Of a stretch of DNA of 64,000 bases, positions 59,257 through 64,000 are shown one piece after another. The translations under genes and the position numbers were made by a program. A model generated the notes under the pieces. The model was given only the letters and a program-made list of their open reading frames with translations. It did no database searches and was not told the origin of the DNA. The first letter of the stretch is position 1. Each line of letters begins with the position of its first letter. This DNA comes from Aromatoleum toluclasticum ATCC 700605 (GTDB taxonomy: Bacteria > Pseudomonadota > Gammaproteobacteria > Burkholderiales > Rhodocyclaceae). The stretch is from assembly GCF_000378245.1 (NCBI RefSeq), contig NZ_KB899502.1:1-64000 (forward strand), read 5' to 3'.

Positions 59257-60132
59257 TTACGCGATCTCCTGGGTCGAGCGGCGTCCGCTCGCGGTAGCGA
59301 TGAGCGTGGCGGCGAGGAGGATGACCAGTCCGCCGAAGAGCTGTTGTGCCTGCCAGCGCTCCCCGAGGAAGACCGCGCCGAGCGTGACGGTGACGAGCGG
59401 TTCGACCGTGGATAGCACCGACGCCCGGGTCGGCCCGATCTGGCGCAATCCGGCGAGGAAGGCGCCGATGGCGAAGGCCGAACCAAAGATTCCGATCGCG
59501 ATTGCCGCGGACCAGCCGCGGGCGGTATCCGGCCAGTCGAAACCCGTGACGGCGGCGATACTGCCGTGCACCAGTGCGCCGGAGGCGAGCACCACGAAGG
59601 CACCGGCGAGCGGCGAGGTCTGCGCCGGCAGGCGACTGCCGGTGACGATATACAGCGCATAGACGACACCCCCCAGCAGGCCGAGGGCGATCCCGAGCGG
59701 TTGGCCGCTGTGGTCGCCGGCCAGGGTAAGGGTGAGTCCGACGGCGGCCAGGAGCAGGGCGCCGATCTCGATACGGCCGAGGCGATCGAAGCCGGCGATG
59801 GCCGAGATGACTGCGACGCAAATCGGGTTGGTGTACAGCAGCAGGGACACCAGACCGCTGCTCGCGTGTTGAAGTGCCGCGAAATAGGCAGCGGCCGCCG
59901 CCGCGTACAGGCCACCCCCGATCAGGCTGTAACCGGCAAGGGCGCGGCCGCGCGGAAGCGGAATGCGGTTGATGAAGATCCACGCCCCCAGCATTGCGGC
60001 ACCCAGCGCGAAGCGCAGGAAAATCAGCGTGGTGGTGCTGACACCGTCCGCGTGGGCGAGATGGGCAAACAGTGCAATGCTGCCGAAGCCGGCGGCAGAG
60101 CTGATGACCAGAAAAAAACCGGAGAGCGGCAT
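59257..60132 (-). CDS. EamA/DMT-superfamily transporter
   Basis: 291 residues with ten hydrophobic helices in two EamA halves: the first near LALRFALGAAMLGAWIFINRIPLP (visible as LIFLRFALGAA), and the second around GPTRASVLSTVEPLVTVTLGAVFLGERW, the DMT signature. It is a metabolite exporter or importer of unknown substrate. It is divergent from a LysR gene whose palindromic operator lies between them, the usual arrangement for LysR control of an exporter. Confidence 0.87.
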   Translation of the reverse strand: MPLSGFFLVISSAAGFGSIALFAHLAHADGVSTTTLIFLRFALGAAMLGAWIFINRIPLPRGRALAGYSLIGGGLYAAAAAAYFAALQHASSGLVSLLLYTNPICVAVISAIAGFDRLGRIEIGALLLAAVGLTLTLAGDHSGQPLGIALGLLGGVVYALYIVTGSRLPAQTSPLAGAFVVLASGALVHGSIAAVTGFDWPDTARGWSAAIAIGIFGSAFAIGAFLAGLRQIGPTRASVLSTVEPLVTVTLGAVFLGERWQAQQLFGGLVILLAATLIATASGRRSTQEIA

Positions 60133-60199
60133 GATCGAATCCTGACCTGATTATGTTACACAGCCTATGCGAGTTGCCTTTCCTGCCGCAAACCGATAG

Positions 60200-60220
60200 T
60201 TTTGCGCTTGAGGCGCAAAA
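60200..60220. promoter_or_regulatory. LysR-type operator palindrome
   Basis: TTTTGCGC-TTGAG-GCGCAAAA is a perfect 8-bp inverted repeat in the 103-base gap between the divergent EamA and LysR genes, 16 bases before the LysR start. The position suits autoregulation and control of both genes. Confidence 0.7.
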
Positions 60221-60235
60221 TTATTGAGGCTCAGA

Positions 60236-61138
60236 ATGAAGCTCCCTCCGCTCGCCTGTCTGCGCGCGTTCGAGGCTGCGGTGCGCACCGGCGGTTTCGC
60301 CCGCGCCGCCGACGAACTCGCGCTGACGCCCAACGCAGTGGCCCATCAGGTGAAACAGCTCGAAGAATGGCTGGATATGCGGCTTTTTGAGCGTCACGCC
60401 CGCGGGGTCGTGCCCACGCCGGCAGGCTCCGCCTATGCGGCAGCGGTGGCCGACACGTTCGAGCAACTCTCCGCTGCGACCCGGCAATTGCTGGTCCGCC
60501 GCGATGACCGGGTGGTGACGGTGACGGCCATGCCCTCACTGGTGACGCGCTGGCTCATGCCGCGCCTGCCACGGCTGGCGGTCCGCCATCCGGACATAGA
60601 GGTGCGTGTGCTGGCCTCGGTGAAACACGTGGATCTGTTTCACGGCGAGGCGGATGTGGCCATTCGCCTGGGACGGGGGCCGTATGCCGGACTGGCATCC
60701 GAAGAGCTGCTGATCGAGAATTTTGTCGCCGTCGCCAGCCCCCGCTTTCTTGAGGCTCACCCGAATCTCGCCACGCCGGCTGACCTCTTCCGCCTCCCGC
60801 TGCTCCATGACGAGGTGATCGACGCGCTCCCCGACGAGGTGGACTGGCGCAAGTGGTTCGAGGCGGTGGGCGTGAAGCCGCCGCGCCGCCTCGCGGGGCA
60901 CCTCTTCTCGCATACCTATCTCACCCTGGAAGCGGCAATCGCCGGGCAGGGTGTGGCGCTGGCGGGCGAACACATATTGGGCGACGCGATCACGGGCGGA
61001 CGCCTGCGGGTGTTGTTTAACGGCCTGTCGGTGAAGGGGCCTTACCAGTATCACTTGCTGCGCCTGCCTGGTGCCGAAGTGCGGCCGGCGGTGGCGGCAG
61101 TGTGCGACTGGGTGCGGGAAGAGGCGCGGGCCGGGTAA
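60236..61138 (+). CDS. LysR-family transcriptional regulator (GcvA-like)
   Basis: 300 residues. The N-terminal winged helix reads LACLRAFEAAVRTGGFARAA then ELALTPNAVAHQVKQLEEWL and RLFERHARGVVPTPAG, as in GcvA/AmpR-type LysR regulators. The C-terminal effector-binding domain follows (VTVTAMPSLVTRWLMPRLPRL, HGEADVAIRLG, GQGVALAGEHI). The ATG at 60236 is preferred over a TTG at 60224, which lies close to the operator. It probably controls the divergent EamA transporter gene. The co-inducer is unknown. Confidence 0.89.
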   Translation: MKLPPLACLRAFEAAVRTGGFARAADELALTPNAVAHQVKQLEEWLDMRLFERHARGVVPTPAGSAYAAAVADTFEQLSAATRQLLVRRDDRVVTVTAMPSLVTRWLMPRLPRLAVRHPDIEVRVLASVKHVDLFHGEADVAIRLGRGPYAGLASEELLIENFVAVASPRFLEAHPNLATPADLFRLPLLHDEVIDALPDEVDWRKWFEAVGVKPPRRLAGHLFSHTYLTLEAAIAGQGVALAGEHILGDAITGGRLRVLFNGLSVKGPYQYHLLRLPGAEVRPAVAAVCDWVREEARAG

Positions 61139-61281
61139 AAGGCCTGCCGAACACCGAGGTCAGGAGCAGCGGTCGTGATGGAGCGGTAAACGTGACGGCA
61201 GACTTGACCCTGGCTTCAGGGTAATGCGTCGTTGAAGCATGGATTCGCAGGGCGGCTTCGTCCGACAGGCCTTCGCTCGCA

Positions 61282-61315
61282 ACAAAAAGGGCGCCGACCT
61301 TGCGGTGGCGCCCTT
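61282..61315 (-). terminator. Rho-independent terminator of the MMPL gene (minus strand)
   Basis: On the minus strand AAGGGCGCC, an 11-base loop, and GGCGCCCTT are followed by TTTGTT. The perfect 9-bp stem with a U-run is 25 bases beyond the transporter stop codon. Confidence 0.85.
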
Positions 61316-61339
61316 GGTTCGTTCCGGCAGAAACGGGGT

Positions 61340-63799
61340 TCAGGAGCGCACGGGCTGCGCGGCCACGCGCTTGTCGGCGTTGCAGCTCATGCGCGGGCCG
61401 GACGATTCGACTCGGGCGGAAGGTTGAGGCTCGGGCTGCGGGGAGGCCGCGGCCTCGCGGCGGCCCACTCCGAGCCAGCAGGCCAGGGCGGGCAGCAGGA
61501 AGATCGCGCCGAGCACGTTCACCAGGAACATGAAGGCGAGCAGCACGCCCATGTCGGCCTGGAACTTCAGCGCCGAGAAGGCCCAGGTGCCGACGCCGAT
61601 CGACATCGTCACGGCCGTGAAGACCGCGGCGGTGCCGCGCTGGCGCATCGCCTCGTAGAAGGCCTCGCGCAGGCTGTAGCCGTGGTCGGCCAGTTCGTGC
61701 TGCATGCGCTCGTAGATATAGATGCCGTAATCGACTCCGACGCCCACGCCCAGCGCGATCACGGGGAGGGTCGCGACCTTGAGGCCGATGCCGAGCAAGG
61801 CCATCAGCGCGTTGCACATGATCGTCACGAGCGTCAGCGGCACGACCACGCACAGCACGGCGCGCCACGAGCGGAAGGTGAGCCAGCACAGGAAGGAGAT
61901 CGACGCGAAGATCGACGCCAGCATCTGCACCTCGGCGCGCTCGACGGCCTCATTGGTCGCCACCGCGACGCCGGCGTTGCCACCCGCCAGGCGGAAGGTC
62001 ACGTTCGGGGTCTTGTCCTCGACGATGAACTTGCGCACTTCATCGACGACGTGCTTGAGCGTCGGGCCTTGGTGGTCGTTGAGGTAGACGGCGAGGTGGA
62101 TGGTCTTGCAGCCGGCCGAGTTGAAGCCCAGCTCCGGGTTCGCGGCGCGGCTGCCGGTGCGCAGGGCGGCTTCGGTGCGCTGCAGGGCCGCCCAGCGCGG
62201 GTTGGCCTCGTTGTTGCCGGCGGCGAAGAGCTTGGCGAGGCCGGCCACCGTGCTGACCGACTGGACGCCATCGACGCCGCGCATGCGGAAATCGAAGCGC
62301 TCGACGGCGTTCATGACTTCCCAGTTGAGGCAGGCCTCGGTCAGGTTCTCGGTCTCGACATAGACGGACAGCACGTCCATGCCTATCGAGTAGCTGCTGA
62401 TGATCTTCGCGTTGTCCTTGTTGTAGCGGGAGTCGGCGCGCAATTCGGGTACGCCGCTGCCGATGTCGCCGGTCTGCAAGTGGCGAGAGAAATAGGTGGC
62501 CGTCCCGAGCAGCACGAGCATCACACCGAAGGTCGCGAGCGCCGGGCGCGGCTCCGACAGCGCCGACAGCTTCCACCATGCCGGGTGCTTGTCCTTGTTG
62601 TCGACGGGCTGATGCAGCGCCATGCGTTCGAGGTGCAGGTGCGACAGGATGATGGGCATGAACATCTTGTTGGTCATGATCATCAGCGCGACGCCGAGGC
62701 AGGCGGTGAGGCCCAGCTCATGCACGATGGGGATATCGATCACCATGATCACGAGGAAGCCCAGTGCGTTGGCGAGCAGGGCCATGATGCCGGGCACCGC
62801 GAGCTTGCGGAAGGCGCCCTCGGCGGCCTCCATCGCCGTCTCGCCGGCGAGCACGTCCTGCTTCCAGGCATTGGTCATCTGCACCGCGTGGGAGACGCCG
62901 ATCGAGAAGATCAGGAAGGGAACCAGCACCGACATCGGGTCGATGCCGTAGCCGATCAGCGGTAGCAGACCCAGCAGCCAGACGACGGGCAGTAGCGCGA
63001 CCGCGATGGCGAGCACGGTCAGCTTGAGCGAGCGCGAGTACATCCACAGCAGTAGCGAGGTGATCACGAAGGCAATCGCGAAGAAGGTCACGACGGTGCC
63101 GAGACCTTCCATGACGTCGCCCATCACCTTGGCGAAGCCGACGATCTGGATGTCGACCTTGTCGCTGCCGAACTGGGTGCGGATGGTCTCGAGTTTGCGG
63201 GCGACCTCGGCGTAGTCGAGTTTTGCGCCCGTGTCGGGGTTGACCTCCAGCAGGTCGGCCTGCACGAGAGCGGATTTCAGGTCGTTCGCGACGAGGCGGC
63301 CGACTTGTCCGGATTTGGCGACGTTGGCGCGGACCTGGCTGAGGCCCTGCTCGTCGGTCTCGAAGCGTGCCGGGATGACGACGTCGCCCGTGAAACCTTC
63401 TTCCGTGACCTCGACGTAGCGCACGTTCGGCGTGAAGATCGAGCGCACGCTGGCACGATTCACGCCCGGGGTGAAGAAGACTTCGTCGGTGACCTTGCGC
63501 AGGGTCGGCAGGAACTCCGCATTGTAAATGTCGCCTTCGCCCTTCCACTGCACGTTCACGAGGATGCGGTTGGCCCCTGAGAAAGTGGTCGAATGTTGGA
63601 GGAAGGCCGCCATGTACTCGTGCTTGAGGGGGATCAGCTTGTTGAAGCCGGGATCCAGCCGGGTGCTCAGGGCCGAATAGCCGAGGCCGAGCGTTACGAG
63701 CAGAAAGAAGGCTCCCAGCGGCTTGCGCCAGCGAATGAGCATGCGGGCAAGCACTGCGACCAGTGCGTCGGTTCTGGACAGGGCGTGGGGGGTGTTCAT
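61340..63799 (-). CDS. MMPL/RND-family transporter
   Basis: 819 residues, full-length. A membrane helix near residues 30-48 is followed by a large periplasmic loop (~50-230), a block of five or six helices with GYGIDPMSVLVPFLIFSIGVSHA, a second periplasmic loop (~420-620), and a second helix block with the GxGVDY motif in ALGVGVGVDYGIYIY and KFQADMGVLLAFMFL. This is the RND/MMPL tandem layout. It probably moves hydrophobic compounds across the envelope, consistent with the DUF1302/DUF1329 modules. The upstream neighbour (cache domain) reads in the same direction. It is a paralogue of the partial gene at the left edge. Confidence 0.89.
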   Translation of the reverse strand: MNTPHALSRTDALVAVLARMLIRWRKPLGAFFLLVTLGLGYSALSTRLDPGFNKLIPLKHEYMAAFLQHSTTFSGANRILVNVQWKGEGDIYNAEFLPTLRKVTDEVFFTPGVNRASVRSIFTPNVRYVEVTEEGFTGDVVIPARFETDEQGLSQVRANVAKSGQVGRLVANDLKSALVQADLLEVNPDTGAKLDYAEVARKLETIRTQFGSDKVDIQIVGFAKVMGDVMEGLGTVVTFFAIAFVITSLLLWMYSRSLKLTVLAIAVALLPVVWLLGLLPLIGYGIDPMSVLVPFLIFSIGVSHAVQMTNAWKQDVLAGETAMEAAEGAFRKLAVPGIMALLANALGFLVIMVIDIPIVHELGLTACLGVALMIMTNKMFMPIILSHLHLERMALHQPVDNKDKHPAWWKLSALSEPRPALATFGVMLVLLGTATYFSRHLQTGDIGSGVPELRADSRYNKDNAKIISSYSIGMDVLSVYVETENLTEACLNWEVMNAVERFDFRMRGVDGVQSVSTVAGLAKLFAAGNNEANPRWAALQRTEAALRTGSRAANPELGFNSAGCKTIHLAVYLNDHQGPTLKHVVDEVRKFIVEDKTPNVTFRLAGGNAGVAVATNEAVERAEVQMLASIFASISFLCWLTFRSWRAVLCVVVPLTLVTIMCNALMALLGIGLKVATLPVIALGVGVGVDYGIYIYERMQHELADHGYSLREAFYEAMRQRGTAAVFTAVTMSIGVGTWAFSALKFQADMGVLLAFMFLVNVLGAIFLLPALACWLGVGRREAAASPQPEPQPSARVESSGPRMSCNADKRVAAQPVRS

Positions 63800-63875
63800 C
63801 AGGCGACTCCGTGATTCTGGCGTGTGGCTGGGTAGCGATCTGAAGCGCGCTGCTGCGCAAAGACGTCCGGCGGTC

Positions 63876-64000
63876 TCACTGGACGGGTCCGGCGTAGGCG
63901 CCCGCGCCGACGAGGTACTTGCCGACGCGCACGATGTAGCTGTGCTTGTTTTCCACTTTCAGGTTGGCGGGGTTGCGCCAGGCATAGTGCACCTCACCCT
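63876..64000 (-). CDS. Cache-domain protein, C-terminal end (5' part outside window)
   Basis: Only the last 41 residues are present: GEVHYAWRNPANLKVENKHS then YIVRVGKYLVGAGAYAGPVQ and a stop. The tail W.NP...K..SYI.RVG.Y.VG.G.Y is typical of single Cache (dCache/sCache-2) sensor domains, here apparently as a stand-alone secreted or periplasmic protein because no signalling domain follows. It lies 76 bases upstream of the MMPL transporter gene in the same direction and may be co-transcribed. Confidence 0.7.
   Translation of the reverse strand, partial: GEVHYAWRNPANLKVENKHSYIVRVGKYLVGAGAYAGPVQ

Noticed and set aside
61232-62965. A 577-codon plus-strand frame within the MMPL gene region
   Set aside because: His/Arg/Asp-rich antisense product without membrane helices or domains; the minus-strand MMPL gene and its terminator explain the region.
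1-64000. tRNA, rRNA or CRISPR array
   Set aside because: No cloverleaf-like sequence with CCA end, no rRNA-like tract and no regularly spaced repeats were found on reading both strands.

Overview
The window is GC-rich DNA from what looks like a betaproteobacterium, most plausibly a Rhodocyclales-type (Azoarcus/Thauera-like) respiratory degrader. This is inferred from gene content and codon use: DUF1329/DUF1302 pairs next to catabolic operons, MMPL/RND exporters, a cbb3-like oxidase and many acyl-CoA dehydrogenases. No rRNA, tRNA, CRISPR array or complete insertion sequence was seen.

Layout. (1) 1-6464: the 3' end of an MMPL/RND transporter, a YeiH-type transporter, then a compact respiratory operon (CcoN-like subunit I with a CcoS-like N-terminus, CcoO, a mono-haem cytochrome c, SCO1/SenC, a membrane protein). 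(2) 6683-20010: a catabolic block with a ketosteroid-dehydrogenase-family flavoprotein, a FadD3-like acyl-CoA ligase, an enoyl-CoA hydratase, and an eight-gene operon SDR / ChsH2-like / ACAD / ChsH1-like / Ltp2-like / ACAD / ACAD / ACAD ending in another SDR. This resembles the actinobacterial igr locus that removes the last propionyl unit of the sterol side chain. (3) 20011-22224: an island with a PAAR protein, a peptidoglycan amidase and a small membrane protein (a T6SS-type effector/immunity set), bracketed by two 42-bp imperfect direct repeats and preceded by a relic of cofD. (4) 22225-29780: a minus-strand operon, C-C hydrolase / OYE-type reductase / cofE / cofD, which places coenzyme F420 biosynthesis genes in a catabolic operon, divergent from a Tat-exported amidase and an SDR. 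(5) 29885-43908: a LuxR regulator, an MFS transporter, two DUF1329+DUF1302 modules, a DAO+RidA pair, and SDR/MaoC/thiolase genes. (6) 44015-53716: a seven-gene minus-strand beta-oxidation operon (thiolase, FadB/J, two ACADs, an alpha-methylacyl-CoA racemase-like protein, a FadD19-like ligase, a nitronate-monooxygenase/IpdC-like flavoprotein) divergent from a TetR regulator. (7) 55137-61138: stress or accessory genes (CadC-like regulator, NmrA-like, AhpD-like, cupin), a decayed SDR fused to a KdpE-type fragment, and EamA and LysR genes. (8) 61282-64000: a terminator, a complete MMPL/RND transporter and the C-terminus of a cache-domain protein.

How it fits together. The catabolic blocks supply CoA ligation, alpha-methyl epimerisation, dehydrogenation, hydration, aldol or thiolytic cleavage and ring-flavoenzyme steps for a methyl-branched polycyclic isoprenoid, most likely a steroid or a terpenoid. 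DUF1302/DUF1329 and MMPL proteins probably handle the hydrophobic substrate at the envelope. A recurring palindromic element (consensus near CATCGTCCGTTCAGACGA) lies in front of several of these operons, including the F420-containing one, and may define a common regulon. Functional names come from reading motifs by eye; no database search was possible.
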